Shown in pieces: positions 22,643 through 31,919 of a stretch of DNA of 64,000 nucleotides. The notes beneath the pieces are model-generated. The model did not search any database. It saw nothing but the letters and a program-made list of their open reading frames with translations, and had not been told where the DNA came from. Position 1 is the first letter of the stretch, and every line of letters starts with the position of its first letter. Made by a program: the position numbers and the translations under genes. The stretch lies in NCBI GenBank assembly GCA_002353295.1, contig DEJG01000008.1, positions 160,829 through 224,828 of the forward strand, in the 5' to 3' direction. The stretch comes from Prevotella sp. UBA2754. GTDB lineage: Bacteria > Bacteroidota > Bacteroidia > Bacteroidales > Bacteroidaceae.

Positions 22643-22990
22643 CTAGAAATGATCCTCCTGCGCAAGAGCCTGTTCGCGAGCTGGGTCACGCCAATAAACT
22701 TTATCTTCTATGAATTCCTGAGTAGCTAAAAGTGAGGGCTTGGGGAGTTTCTCATAGTAGCGCGAAATCTCTATTTGCTCCCGATTTTCAAAGACCTCTT
22801 CCAAAGAATCATTATAAGATGCAAACTCTGCCAACTTTTTACTCAAGTCTTCCTTTATTTGAATACTAATTTGGTTGGCTCGTTTAGAAATGATAGCAAC
22901 ACTTTCATAGATATTTCCAGTTTCCTCACAGAGATCCATAATGTTGCGTGTCACAGTATTAACTGGTGCTTTTGATTTCTTGTAATCCAT
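22643..22990 (-). CDS. rpoZ: RNA polymerase omega/Rpb6-like subunit
   Basis: A 115-residue soluble protein. The core GNIYESVAIISKRANQIS (about residues 26-43) has the Asn-x-Tyr and Lys-Arg-Ala pattern of omega and Rpb6, small subunits that brace the largest RNA polymerase subunit. Bacteroidetes omega proteins diverge from E. coli RpoZ and carry a longer C-terminus, as here (positions 65-115, containing YYEKLPKPSLLA). It lies between bamD and the DUF4293 gene. The fold assignment is recognised from this short motif, so moderate caution applies. Confidence 0.8.
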   Translation of the reverse strand: MDYKKSKAPVNTVTRNIMDLCEETGNIYESVAIISKRANQISIQIKEDLSKKLAEFASYNDSLEEVFENREQIEISRYYEKLPKPSLLATQEFIEDKVYWRDPAREQALAQEDHF

Positions 22991-23039
22991 TGTCTATATA
23001 TTTATTATTTTAATTCAAAATTTATAAATGATAATTGTT

Positions 23040-23867
23040 TTAGTCGCCTGTCACCCTCTTGCATTTAGCAATAAACTTTTCTGCTGTCACGATATCCTTT
23101 GATTCTGGATATTCATTCATAAAACCATAGCATTCATCTTCTGCATCGCGATAACGTTCTAAACGACGTTCTTCAGAACTGTTTTCTGCCAGATAAAACT
23201 TACTTTTCATTATCAGTAAAGAGAATTTCTCACGAATTTTAGAATATGGATAAGTTTTTAACGCATTCTGAGATGTGATAATACATGCCTCATAGTTACT
23301 TTCAGTATTGGCATTAATATTTCCAAAATATCCTCCCAGGTTATAATACAACTCCGCAGAAAGATATTCTTTCTGTACCAGATTATCCTGAAGTTCGAAA
23401 AGACGTTGTTGAGCTATTGGTCTTAATTCTGAATCTGGAAAAATATCTAAGAACTGCTGATAAGCGTTAATAGCCCCTATTGTAGGAGTTTGATCCAAAC
23501 GCGGCTCTGGGGCGCCACGATATAGAGACTGACCAATATAGAAACAAGCTTGTTCTGCAAAAAGCCCTTTAGGATAACTAGAATAATATTTCTTAAAAGT
23601 AGCACTAGCTGACTCATAGTCACGGTTACCATACTCAGCCATACCCAGTAAATAGAGACATTCCTGTGCATTATCCCTACCCTTTGAAACCATAACTAAA
23701 TCCTGAAGTAACGAACTAGCCTGCTGGTATTTGCCCATAGCGAAACACTGCTTAGCATATTCGTACTTATATTCGTTATCCGCAGTCTTATAAACTTTAT
23801 TGAACTCTGAAGCGCAACTACTGAAAAGAGCAGCTATACAGAGTAATAACAGATTGCCTTTTTTCAT
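23040..23867 (-). CDS. bamD: outer-membrane protein assembly factor BamD
   Basis: Lipoprotein of the BAM complex that inserts beta-barrel proteins. MKKGNLLLLCIAALFSSC gives a lipoprotein signal with Cys18 as the lipidation site, and TPR-like helices follow (YEYAKQCFAMGKYQQASSLL, then YLLGMAEYGNRDYESA). The start at 23867 is preferred over an upstream TTG at 23891 because the -7 promoter element overlaps that TTG. The product has 275 residues, the usual size. It is the first gene of the leftward unit. Confidence 0.93.
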   Translation of the reverse strand: MKKGNLLLLCIAALFSSCASEFNKVYKTADNEYKYEYAKQCFAMGKYQQASSLLQDLVMVSKGRDNAQECLYLLGMAEYGNRDYESASATFKKYYSSYPKGLFAEQACFYIGQSLYRGAPEPRLDQTPTIGAINAYQQFLDIFPDSELRPIAQQRLFELQDNLVQKEYLSAELYYNLGGYFGNINANTESNYEACIITSQNALKTYPYSKIREKFSLLIMKSKFYLAENSSEERRLERYRDAEDECYGFMNEYPESKDIVTAEKFIAKCKRVTGD

Positions 23868-23888
23868 TCTTTTATCAAATTTGACATG

Positions 23889-23896
23889 CAAAATTA
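23889..23896 (-). promoter_or_regulatory. promoter -7 element of bamD
   Basis: Minus-strand TAATTTTG, with TTTG (plus-strand CAAA at 23916-23919) 19 bases upstream. It sets the bamD start at 23867. Confidence 0.75.
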
Positions 23897-23981
23897 GTTA
23901 TTTTTCCGTTAATTACAAAGGAAAAAGAATTATTTTTAGCAAATATCCTACTATTATAACGTTTATTATCAAGAAAATTTG

Positions 23982-23989
23982 TAATTTTG
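23982..23989 (+). promoter_or_regulatory. promoter -7 element of uvrB
   Basis: TAATTTTG ends only six bases before the uvrB ATG, so the transcript would have almost no leader. Confidence 0.65.
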
Positions 23990-23995
23990 CGTCTT

Positions 23996-26026
23996 ATGAA
24001 CTTTCAATTAATATCCAAGTACAAACCTACGGGTGATCAGCCTGAGGCTATTCGTCAATTAACAGACGGTGTGCAGCGTGGCGATAAAGCGCAAGTGCTT
24101 TTAGGTGTCACAGGCTCAGGTAAAACATTCACCATGGCAAATGTGATAGCCAACATTAACCGTCCAACCCTTATTTTATCTCACAATAAGACATTAGCTG
24201 CACAGTTATACGAAGAGATGAGAGGTTTCTTTCCGGAAAACGCTGTTGAATATTATGTCAGCTACTACGATTATTACCAACCTGAAGCATATCTACCTAC
24301 TACAGATACCTATATTGAGAAAGATTTAGCTATCAACGAAGAAATAGACCGTCTAAGATTACGCACTGTAAGTGCCTTATTATCTGGAAGGAAAGACGTT
24401 GTCGTTGTATCTTCTATTAGTTGTATTTATGGAATGGGAAGTCCTATAGCTCTCCATGAGAATGTCATCGAATTACATAAAGGACAGATACTTGACAGAA
24501 ATGCGCTATTAAGAAAATTAGTAGCTGCATTATATTCTAGAAATGATATAGAATTGAAACGCGGCTGTTTCCGTGTCAAGGGGGATACTGTTGACATTGC
24601 CATGGCCTATAATGAATCTATCCTGCGTATATCCTTTTGGGATGACGAAATTGATGCCATTGAAGAATTAGAATCGATGACGATGGATCGCATAGCATCA
24701 TTTGAAGAGTACAAACTTTATCCCGCCAATCTTTTTATGACTTCACAAGAACAGACCAATATTGCTATACATCATATACAAGACGACTTAGTGAAACAGG
24801 TCGCTTTTTTTGAAGAATTAGGCGATTCCATCAAAGCTCAACGTATTAAAGAACGCGTTGAATATGACATGGAAATGATCAAGGAATTAGGGCACTGTTC
24901 TGGTATTGAGAATTACTCACGCTATTTTGATGGCCGAAAAGCAGGAGAGAGACCTTATTGCTTACTTGATTTTTTTCCAGAAAATTATCTAATGATAATT
25001 GACGAAAGCCATGTCAGTGTTCCACAGATTGGTGCAATGTATGGTGGCGACAGAGCAAGAAAGACTAATCTGGTGGAGTTCGGCTTCCGTCTCCCCGCAG
25101 CCTTTGACAATCGTCCATTGACCTTCGATGAGTTTCAGCAGATGACCAATCAAGTTATTTATGTAAGTGCCACCCCAGCCGACTTTGAACTAAATGAGGC
25201 TGAAGGTGTAGTTGTCGAACAGTTAATTCGTCCTACCGGACTCTTAGACCCAGAAATAGAAGTGCGTCCTACCGAGAACCAAATTGACGATTTGATGGAG
25301 GAAATACAGATGCGCATAAACCTCAAAGAACGTGTATTAGTAACGACACTTACAAAGCGTATGGCAGAAGAACTTAGCGAATATTTATTAAATAATGGTA
25401 TACAAACAGCCTATATTCATAGTGAGGTAACAACGTTGGATCGTGTTAAGATTTTAGAGAATCTTAGAAACGGAACTTATGATGTGTTAGTGGGTGTCAA
25501 TCTATTACGCGAAGGGCTTGACTTACCAGAGGTTTCACTAGTGGCAATATTAGATGCAGATAAGGAAGGTTTCCTCCGTTCTCATCGTTCATTGACTCAG
25601 ACTGCAGGCCGAGCTGCCCGAAATGTTAATGGCAAAGTGATTATGTATGCTGATAATATAACTGCCTCCATGCAGCTTACCATTGATGAGACCGCACGAC
25701 GTAGAATGAAACAGATGAAGTATAACGAGGAACACGGTATCACACCTAAGCAAATAGAAAAAGCTTTGAAACAGAGCAATCTCCGTCAGTATACAGAAGG
25801 AGAAAATGTTACTAAACAAGCACAAATCTCCTATGTCAGTCCATTAGAACAAGGAGCTTTCGCTGCCGACCCCATCATTCAGCGTATGACACGTCCACAA
25901 CTGGAAAAAAGTATTGCCGAGACTACTCGACTGATGAAAGAAGCTGCAAAAAAACTCGATTTCCTTCAGGCTGCACAGTATCGTGATGAGATTCTCCGGC
26001 TACAGAAAGAACTCGAATTAAAATAA
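23996..26026 (+). CDS. uvrB: excinuclease ABC subunit B
   Basis: Damage-verifying helicase of nucleotide excision repair, acting with UvrA and UvrC. Walker A GVTGSGKT is at residues 37-44, the DNA-clamping beta-hairpin with YYVSYYDYYQPEAY at about 86-99, and the helicase motif QTAGRAARN in the second RecA-like domain. A C-terminal UVR coiled coil with KEAAKKLDFLQAAQYRDEI contacts UvrC. A TTG three codons upstream is open but lies inside the promoter, so ATG 23996 is used, giving 676 residues. Confidence 0.97.
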   Translation: MNFQLISKYKPTGDQPEAIRQLTDGVQRGDKAQVLLGVTGSGKTFTMANVIANINRPTLILSHNKTLAAQLYEEMRGFFPENAVEYYVSYYDYYQPEAYLPTTDTYIEKDLAINEEIDRLRLRTVSALLSGRKDVVVVSSISCIYGMGSPIALHENVIELHKGQILDRNALLRKLVAALYSRNDIELKRGCFRVKGDTVDIAMAYNESILRISFWDDEIDAIEELESMTMDRIASFEEYKLYPANLFMTSQEQTNIAIHHIQDDLVKQVAFFEELGDSIKAQRIKERVEYDMEMIKELGHCSGIENYSRYFDGRKAGERPYCLLDFFPENYLMIIDESHVSVPQIGAMYGGDRARKTNLVEFGFRLPAAFDNRPLTFDEFQQMTNQVIYVSATPADFELNEAEGVVVEQLIRPTGLLDPEIEVRPTENQIDDLMEEIQMRINLKERVLVTTLTKRMAEELSEYLLNNGIQTAYIHSEVTTLDRVKILENLRNGTYDVLVGVNLLREGLDLPEVSLVAILDADKEGFLRSHRSLTQTAGRAARNVNGKVIMYADNITASMQLTIDETARRRMKQMKYNEEHGITPKQIEKALKQSNLRQYTEGENVTKQAQISYVSPLEQGAFAADPIIQRMTRPQLEKSIAETTRLMKEAAKKLDFLQAAQYRDEILRLQKELELK

Positions 26027-26064
26027 ATTATCATAATTTTTTAGGCAGTTATGACGATAATTCG

Positions 26065-26072
26065 TATTTTTG
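26065..26072 (+). promoter_or_regulatory. promoter -7 element of the DUF4468/porin unit
   Basis: TATTTTTG, 32 bases before the ATG at 26105, in the 78-base gap after uvrB. Confidence 0.6.
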
Positions 26073-26104
26073 CAACGGAAATATTTAAATATTGACAAAT
26101 AACT

Positions 26105-26722
26105 ATGAATAAAATTGTGTGTTTCGTGCTTCTCGTAAGCATACCTGTGATTGGTTTCGCCCAGAATACTTGGGAGAAAAAAGAAAAAAAAGAAAATCAA
26201 ATTGAGGTTGCTAAACCCAATCCTGATGCCAAATATTTAAAGGGGGCTGTTCCCTTGGAAAACGGTAAGGTAGTGTTCAGAAAGACAATTGAGGCTCCAG
26301 GTAAGACTGCCTTCCAAATTTACAATATCATCGGACAATTTTTACAGGACGAAACAAAAGAGGATAATCAGTTGAATAGTCATTTCGTTAAAGCTGATAC
26401 CACAGACTATGAATTAGGAGCTAGTTACGAAGAATGGCTTGTTTTCCGCAGTAATGCTATTACATTAGATCGTACCCGTTTCTACTATATTCTAAAAGCA
26501 CAATGTTTTAACGGTAAAGCTGAAGTAGAAATGTCTCATATCAAGTATCTGTATGAAGAGGAACGTGACCCTCAACGAATGAAAGCAGAAGAATGGATTA
26601 CCGACGAAGAAGCTGTTAATAAGAAAAACACCAAGTTACAACCCATCTCTGGCAAATTCCGTCGTAAGACAATTGACCGCAAGGATTACTTGTTCAATCA
26701 AATTGAGGAAAGGCTGAAATGA
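26105..26722 (+). CDS. DUF4468 domain protein, exported
   Basis: A signal peptide covers residues 1-20 (IPVIGFAQ), followed by a Lys/Glu-rich stretch and a domain of about 150 residues starting near GAVPLENGKVVFRKTIEAPG. That opening is the pattern of DUF4468, a Bacteroidetes-specific domain with a TBP-like fold and no known activity. The ATG of the next small gene overlaps this stop (ATGA), so the products are translationally coupled and probably act in the envelope together with the porin-like protein downstream. Confidence 0.88.
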   Translation: MNKIVCFVLLVSIPVIGFAQNTWEKKEKKENQIEVAKPNPDAKYLKGAVPLENGKVVFRKTIEAPGKTAFQIYNIIGQFLQDETKEDNQLNSHFVKADTTDYELGASYEEWLVFRSNAITLDRTRFYYILKAQCFNGKAEVEMSHIKYLYEEERDPQRMKAEEWITDEEAVNKKNTKLQPISGKFRRKTIDRKDYLFNQIEERLK

Positions 26723-26892
26723 AACTTCTGCGTAACATCCTCAACACCATATTCATCATCGGAGCCTTAGCAGGTATGGCCACCTATTATTGGGGGAATA
26801 AGGATACAGGCACCTATATCATTTTAGCAGCGATGACCTTCAAATTTATTGAGGTCACCGTTCGCTTGTTAAAATTAGAAGAACGAAATTGA
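26719..26892 (+). CDS. small membrane protein, 57 residues
   Basis: Not recognised as a named family. It starts MKLLRNILNTIFIIGALAGM, and a second hydrophobic stretch follows after the polar turn WGNKDTGTY (YIILAAMTFKFIEVTV), giving two membrane segments and a charged C-terminus (KLEERN). Translation coupling supports a real gene: its ATG overlaps the stop of the DUF4468 gene and its TGA overlaps the TTG start of the porin gene. A role in envelope assembly or as a porin partner is conjecture. Confidence 0.75.
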   Translation: MKLLRNILNTIFIIGALAGMATYYWGNKDTGTYIILAAMTFKFIEVTVRLLKLEERN

Positions 26893-29246
26893 AGAAATCT
26901 CTCTACATACTTACCCTACTTTTCTGTATGGCACCTGTCGTACGAGCACAAGTATACAATCAAATTGACGAGTTTGGCAATATCACCCAGCGTGACGAAA
27001 GTAATGGCAACTTCAACCCTAATCGTCGTGATACCGTCAAAAACAAAGAAATACCACGTAGCGTTCATGTTTGGACTGTGGATCGCCATTTTGGCGATAT
27101 CCGTCCAGCACAGGTAGATACGATGCCTCACCTTTATCAGAATAAGATATTCAATACGGGCATCTATGGAGAATACAACTCAACTGGCAACAACTATTCT
27201 CCCCGCCAAAGTCGTATCTTTATTGACCGTCCGTTGACGAGTGATTTCTTTTTCACTCAGCCCTATGACTTTACTGTCAAAGAACCCGACAACTTTCTAT
27301 TTGTAAATACGCTGTCACCTTATACCAATATCAGCTATGAAACATGTGGCAATAAGCAAAATGGTGAAGATCACATTGATGCGAAATTTGCCATCAACGC
27401 CAATAAAAGACTAGGTATGGGATTTGACCTTGACTATCACTATGCCAGAGGATATTACCAGAATCAGAACAACTCCAATTTCAGAGCATCCTTCTTTGCT
27501 TCCTATATAGGAAACCGTTATCAGATGCATGCCCTTTTCTCCACATACCATCGCAAGGTGACTGAGAATGGCGGTATTCAGAACGACAATTACATCACAC
27601 ATCCTGAGAGCATGGAAACGGAATTCAGTGAAGAGGAAATTCCTACCGTATTGTCTAAAAACTGGAATCGCAATAATTCTATTAATTTCTTCCTTACCCA
27701 TCGTTACAATCTTGGTTTCTATAGAAAAGTGAAGATGACTGACGACGAGATTAAAGCACGCCAGTTTGCAGCAGCCTCGGCTAGAGAAAAAGCGGCCAGA
27801 GAAAACAAAGAAATTACAGGAGATCACAAAATTGGACGGAAAAACACCGAAAAAGTGGCAAGCGACATACCTGCAGGACGGCCTGAGAATGCCCGTATTG
27901 CCGGTAATTTACCTAAAGCAGGAGAAAAAACTTCAACCATAGATTCCACCAGAATCCAAGTTGACTCCCAAGAAAAAATGGACAGTATGCTGGCAGCCCA
28001 AGCACAACAGGATTCTATCGACGCTACAATGAAGACGGTGTATGTGCCTGTCACCAGTTTTATCCATACACTTGAACTCAATAGTCATAGCCGTATCTAT
28101 CAAGCATATGAATCTCCGACAGACTATTATAAAGACACTTTCTATAAATATAATGATGAAGGGAAGTATGGTAATGACTCTATTTACGACAAGAATAAGT
28201 ATCTTTCTATTAAGAACACCTTTGCAGTTGCTTTGCTTGAAGGATTTAACAAATGGGCAAAAGCAGGTTTAAAAGGTTTTGTCAGTTACGAGTATCGACG
28301 TTTTAAGATGCCAGCATTGCTCGAAGAAGATGATGATACCTATTATCTAAATTCCTGGACAGGACATTGCGTCAGTGTCGGTGGACAATTATCCAAGACA
28401 CAAGGAAAAACTCTTCATTATAATCTGTTAGCAGAAACCTGTCTGACGGGAATGGATGCAGGTAAAGTAAATATTGACTTCCATGCTGATGTGAATTTCC
28501 CACTGTTTGGCGATACTATTCAATTGGCAGCCAGAGCTTTTTTCGTTCGCAATACACCTCGGTTCTTTCAAAAGAATTATCATTCAAAACATCTCTGGTG
28601 GGATCAGGATTTGTCATCTGAAACTCGAACCCACATCGAAGGCATATTCTCATACCCCAAGACCCGTACAAAGTTACGCATAGCTATAGAAGAAATCCAA
28701 AACTACACTTATTTCGGCATGAATTATGACGTGACCGATAAGAACCTTCGTTCTGGTATGACTGCTGGTGTTTACCAAGAGAGCGGAAATATCAATGTAA
28801 TGACAGCCCAATTGAAACAAGATTTCCGCTTAGGTATTCTCAACTGGGAAAATGTGGTGACCTATCAACACTCCAGCAACAAGGATGTACTTCCCCTTCC
28901 TGCACTCAACATCTTTAGCAATCTTTATCTAAAGTTCAAGATTGCCCGCGTACTTAGCGTAGAAATGGGAGGTGATGTTACTTTCTTTACAAAATACTAT
29001 GCACCCGACTATATTCCACAGATAAGCCAGTTTGCTATTCAGCGAACAGAAGATAGCAAAATAGAATTGGGAAATTATCCTTTTGTAGATGTTTATGTCA
29101 ATTTTCACTTGAAACGTGCCCGTTTCTTCGTGATGATGAGCCATGTCAATAATGCTTCAGGAAATAAGATGATGTTCTTAGCCCCCCACTATCCCACCAA
29201 TGGAAATATACTCCGCTTTGGAGTATCTTGGAACTTCTATAACTAA
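26889..29246 (+). CDS. putative porin, Porin_10-like outer-membrane beta-barrel
   Basis: Large outer-membrane protein of 785 residues with a signal peptide at 1-20 (MAPVVRAQ). The opening VYNQIDEFGNITQRDE and the FIDRP...DFFFTQPYDF segment are typical of the Bacteroidetes putative-porin family. Many alternating aromatic strands follow, and the C-terminus ends in aromatic WNFYN. A charged, low-complexity insert lies at about 285-375. The start is TTG, overlapping the stop of the small upstream gene. Transport substrate unknown. Its 3' end overlaps the convergent HD-domain gene by four bases. Confidence 0.85.
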   Translation: MKKSLYILTLLFCMAPVVRAQVYNQIDEFGNITQRDESNGNFNPNRRDTVKNKEIPRSVHVWTVDRHFGDIRPAQVDTMPHLYQNKIFNTGIYGEYNSTGNNYSPRQSRIFIDRPLTSDFFFTQPYDFTVKEPDNFLFVNTLSPYTNISYETCGNKQNGEDHIDAKFAINANKRLGMGFDLDYHYARGYYQNQNNSNFRASFFASYIGNRYQMHALFSTYHRKVTENGGIQNDNYITHPESMETEFSEEEIPTVLSKNWNRNNSINFFLTHRYNLGFYRKVKMTDDEIKARQFAAASAREKAARENKEITGDHKIGRKNTEKVASDIPAGRPENARIAGNLPKAGEKTSTIDSTRIQVDSQEKMDSMLAAQAQQDSIDATMKTVYVPVTSFIHTLELNSHSRIYQAYESPTDYYKDTFYKYNDEGKYGNDSIYDKNKYLSIKNTFAVALLEGFNKWAKAGLKGFVSYEYRRFKMPALLEEDDDTYYLNSWTGHCVSVGGQLSKTQGKTLHYNLLAETCLTGMDAGKVNIDFHADVNFPLFGDTIQLAARAFFVRNTPRFFQKNYHSKHLWWDQDLSSETRTHIEGIFSYPKTRTKLRIAIEEIQNYTYFGMNYDVTDKNLRSGMTAGVYQESGNINVMTAQLKQDFRLGILNWENVVTYQHSSNKDVLPLPALNIFSNLYLKFKIARVLSVEMGGDVTFFTKYYAPDYIPQISQFAIQRTEDSKIELGNYPFVDVYVNFHLKRARFFVMMSHVNNASGNKMMFLAPHYPTNGNILRFGVSWNFYN

Positions 29247-29881
29247 GTTTCAGATTCTTCCTGGAAAATTTGGTAAAAGATTTTTCGCATTTTTTGCGGA
29301 TTTACAAGAAGTAAACGTAACTCCTTCAAGTTGCGTTCGTTTGTTGATCCTAAAATCCACAAACGAATATAACCGTTCACCGAATATTTCTCGTTCATAT
29401 GCTTGCAGAAACGTTTCCAGTGTCCTTCCATATCCAGTTCTGGATAGTTTGCCAACCCATACTGGATAGTTCGGCGAATCACATGTTCCGGTGCCAAGTC
29501 GCGATCGGCTTCTGCCACTATCTTACCATAGATACTGCGAGGAGAATGAGAAGCCGAAGCACGATGGTCTTCTACGGCCTCTTTCATGATTTTTAATTGT
29601 TCTGGCGAAAACCATTTTTTCAGCCGTGCGTCTTGCATCAGTATCTTTCCACTTGTCTGATGATGAATGGCACGCGGACCAGATAGTCCTAGGTCGTGAT
29701 AAGCAGCAATAACGTATACCATATTCATATCAGCACCTGTTTGCTTGGCCAATTCAATAGAATTACGTATCACTTGAGTGACATGACTTAAATTGTGAGC
29801 CTTGTCAAATGCTGCATATCGAGGAAGTATCTGCGTCTCTACAAATTCTACGATATCAAGACTAGCTGTATTATTTATCAT
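29243..29881 (-). CDS. HD-domain phosphohydrolase
   Basis: Soluble 212-residue protein of the HD superfamily, metal-dependent phosphohydrolases. The metal ligands appear as His in KAHNLSHV, the HD pair in AAYHDLGLSG, and a distal Asp in IVAEADRDLAPE. The start MINNTASLDIVEF at 29881 lies just after a -7 element; the open frame upstream to 29983 crosses both divergent promoters and is excluded. It resembles uncharacterised HD proteins of the YedJ type; the substrate is unknown. Confidence 0.85.
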   Translation of the reverse strand: MINNTASLDIVEFVETQILPRYAAFDKAHNLSHVTQVIRNSIELAKQTGADMNMVYVIAAYHDLGLSGPRAIHHQTSGKILMQDARLKKWFSPEQLKIMKEAVEDHRASASHSPRSIYGKIVAEADRDLAPEHVIRRTIQYGLANYPELDMEGHWKRFCKHMNEKYSVNGYIRLWILGSTNERNLKELRLLLVNPQKMRKIFYQIFQEESET

Positions 29882-29903
29882 CAGAAAAATCCTAAAATTT
29901 TTG

Positions 29904-29911
29904 CAAATATA
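29904..29911 (-). promoter_or_regulatory. promoter -7 element of the HD-domain gene
   Basis: Minus-strand TATATTTG, 22 bases before the ATG. It adjoins the -33 box of menA, so the two divergent promoters cannot be occupied together. Confidence 0.65.
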
Positions 29912-29923
29912 CACATTATTCCT

Positions 29924-29931
29924 TACTTTTG
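29924..29931 (+). promoter_or_regulatory. promoter -7 element of menA
   Basis: TACTTTTG with TTTG at 29900-29903 and a 20-base spacer. Confidence 0.75.
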
Positions 29932-29959
29932 CAAGAAGAATCAAGATAAAAGTGGAAAA

Positions 29960-30871
29960 ATGAGTAATCAAACTATCAAGCAAAATTCTATCAGAGCATG
30001 GATATTAGCAGCTCGTCCCAAAACTTTGTCAGGTGCTGCTGTTCCCGTTTTGATTGGTTTGTCTTTAGCCTATACTGACGCTTCCTTTTACGAAGCTGAT
30101 GTGTTCAGTTGGCCAGCGGCAATACTCTGTATGCTCTTTGCCCTCATCATGCAGATTGACGCTAATTTCATCAACGATTTCTTCGACTATGCCCGTGGTA
30201 ATGATGATGCTTCCACTCGTTTGGGACCATTACGCGCTTGCACCCAAGGATGGGTCAGCACATACGCCATGAAAAGGGCCATAGCATCTACCACCTGCAT
30301 AGCATGTATAGTAGGGCTACCACTTATCTTTTATGGCGGACTCGAAATGATTTTGATAGGTCTGGTTTGTGTATTATTTTGCTTCCTCTACACCACCCAT
30401 CTTTCCTATATCGGTCTTGGCGATGTGTTAGTATTGTTATTTTTTGGTATTATCCCTGTATGCATCACCTACTATATACAGTTGCATACAGTTACTTGGC
30501 AAGTATTTATAGCTTCTCTTGCCTGTGGGCTAGTAATTGACACCCTCCTGATAGTCAACAACTATCGCGATCGTGAGAATGACCAACGTGACGGCAAAAA
30601 CACACTAGTCGTAAAAATTGGCGAGAAGGGCACAGAACACCTTTATCTTTTAATCGGCATCGTGGCATGTCTACTTGGTATTACGTTTTGGGCAAACCAT
30701 CACATTCTAGCCTTCATTCTGCCACTCATCTACCTCCTACTCCACTTCTTTACCTGGCTGAAAATGAAACGTATCCATTATGGTCTTCAACTTAACGAAT
30801 GTCTAGGAGAAACAGCCCGCAATATTCTGATTTACGGACTTACAGTTTCGGTGGGGTTGCTCCTTCTCTAA
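29960..30871 (+). CDS. menA: 1,4-dihydroxy-2-naphthoate polyprenyltransferase
   Basis: UbiA-family integral membrane enzyme that prenylates dihydroxynaphthoate in menaquinone synthesis. Both Asp-rich prenyl-diphosphate motifs are visible: NDFFD at residues 72-76 and NNYRDREND with DGKNTL further on. About eight hydrophobic helices make up the 303 residues. The start at 29960 follows the promoter and gives MSNQTIKQNSIRAWILAARP, normal for the family. Its 3' end overlaps the convergent small gene at 30840-31016 by 32 bases. No other men gene is nearby. Confidence 0.94.
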   Translation: MSNQTIKQNSIRAWILAARPKTLSGAAVPVLIGLSLAYTDASFYEADVFSWPAAILCMLFALIMQIDANFINDFFDYARGNDDASTRLGPLRACTQGWVSTYAMKRAIASTTCIACIVGLPLIFYGGLEMILIGLVCVLFCFLYTTHLSYIGLGDVLVLLFFGIIPVCITYYIQLHTVTWQVFIASLACGLVIDTLLIVNNYRDRENDQRDGKNTLVVKIGEKGTEHLYLLIGIVACLLGITFWANHHILAFILPLIYLLLHFFTWLKMKRIHYGLQLNECLGETARNILIYGLTVSVGLLLL

Positions 30872-31016
30872 GAAAGAAATACCATATAGCCACCATAAGC
30901 ACAATCAGAATAATAGTCAATATGCTCTTGAACAGACATCCTGCTACTTTCTTGACGACGAAAAAGCCGATGATTACCATCAGCAACAGGGCAATATAAT
31001 AGGTTAAATTTTCCAT
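30840..31016 (-). CDS. small membrane protein, 58 residues
   Basis: Opens MENLTYYIALLLMVIIGFFV, then a basic turn VKKVAGCLFKS and a second hydrophobic segment ILTIILIVLMVAIWYFFL, so two membrane helices joined by a positively charged loop. It begins nine bases after the stop of the pseudouridine synthase and should share its transcript. Codon-to-codon the frame is free of stops and strongly hydrophobic, unlike the shadow frames. I recall similar small proteins in Bacteroidales but cannot name a family. It overlaps the menA 3' end on the other strand. Confidence 0.7.
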   Translation of the reverse strand: MENLTYYIALLLMVIIGFFVVKKVAGCLFKSILTIILIVLMVAIWYFFLREGATPPKL

Positions 31017-31025
31017 TGTTATTGT

Positions 31026-31919
31026 TTATTTAAAAATTTGTCGGAAAGCTATAGGAATGGGTGTTTCAAACTCCATTCGCTCGTGGGTAACAGGATGCTC
31101 CATGCAGAGCAGAAAAGCATGCAGACATAGTCGGTGCAGCGGATCGTTTCCGTCTCCGTATTTAATATCGCCACATACGGGATGTCCCATATCAGCAGCA
31201 TGCACACGAATCTGGTTTTTGCGCCCTGTTTCCAGTTTAAATTCCACCAATGAGTGTTCTGTTGTGCGATTCAGTACACGGAAATGCGTCACAGCATATT
31301 TTCCGCCATTATCGACTGGCGATGAATAGGTGACGTAGGCTTTATTATCCTTCAGCCAATTAGCTATAGTTCCCTCGTCTTGTTCCATCTCGCCACTTAA
31401 TACAGCTACATAACGGCGGTCGTACACGATGTCGTGCCAATAACGTTCAAGTACCTGTTCTGTTTCTATGTCTTTTGCATATACCATCAGACCTGATGTA
31501 TCTCTGTCAAGACGATGTACCACATGTGCAGTACATTTCTGACGCGACTTTTTGAAATAATCGTCAAGCACTATCTTTACATTGAGCGACGAATGCCCCG
31601 CTGCCATCGACAGAATGCCAGCCTGCTTTTCAACAACTATCAGCCAGCGATCCTCGTAGACTATTTTTAACCAACGGCTCTTAAATTGGGTTTGGTTGCG
31701 CTTCGTTTTGCTGACCGCCACCTTCATACCAGGCTTCAGTGGGAAATCGAACTGACTTACCGTCTTGCCATTCACACGGATACCGTGCCCTTGCAGTGTC
31801 AGCTTGATTTTGTTGCGACTCTGCTTCACATTTTCCAGGAGAAACTCCAACAGCGGTTGTTCTTGTGTCACCTTCAGATGTTCGTATTCTCCTTGCTGAT
31901 TATATGGATTATATCTCAT
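31026..31919 (-). CDS. RluA-family pseudouridine synthase
   Basis: Isomerises specific uridines in rRNA or tRNA. An N-terminal S4-like RNA-binding segment (about 15-70, with GHGIRVNGKTVSQFDFPLKPG) precedes the catalytic domain with HRLDRDTSGLMVYAK, catalytic Asp138, and a later LETGRKNQIRVHAADMGHPV motif. The length of 297 residues suits the RluA/RluD group; the exact target cannot be told. ATG 31919 is chosen because the -7 element lies just upstream, excluding a longer frame to 31961. Confidence 0.93.
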   Translation of the reverse strand: MRYNPYNQQGEYEHLKVTQEQPLLEFLLENVKQSRNKIKLTLQGHGIRVNGKTVSQFDFPLKPGMKVAVSKTKRNQTQFKSRWLKIVYEDRWLIVVEKQAGILSMAAGHSSLNVKIVLDDYFKKSRQKCTAHVVHRLDRDTSGLMVYAKDIETEQVLERYWHDIVYDRRYVAVLSGEMEQDEGTIANWLKDNKAYVTYSSPVDNGGKYAVTHFRVLNRTTEHSLVEFKLETGRKNQIRVHAADMGHPVCGDIKYGDGNDPLHRLCLHAFLLCMEHPVTHERMEFETPIPIAFRQIFK

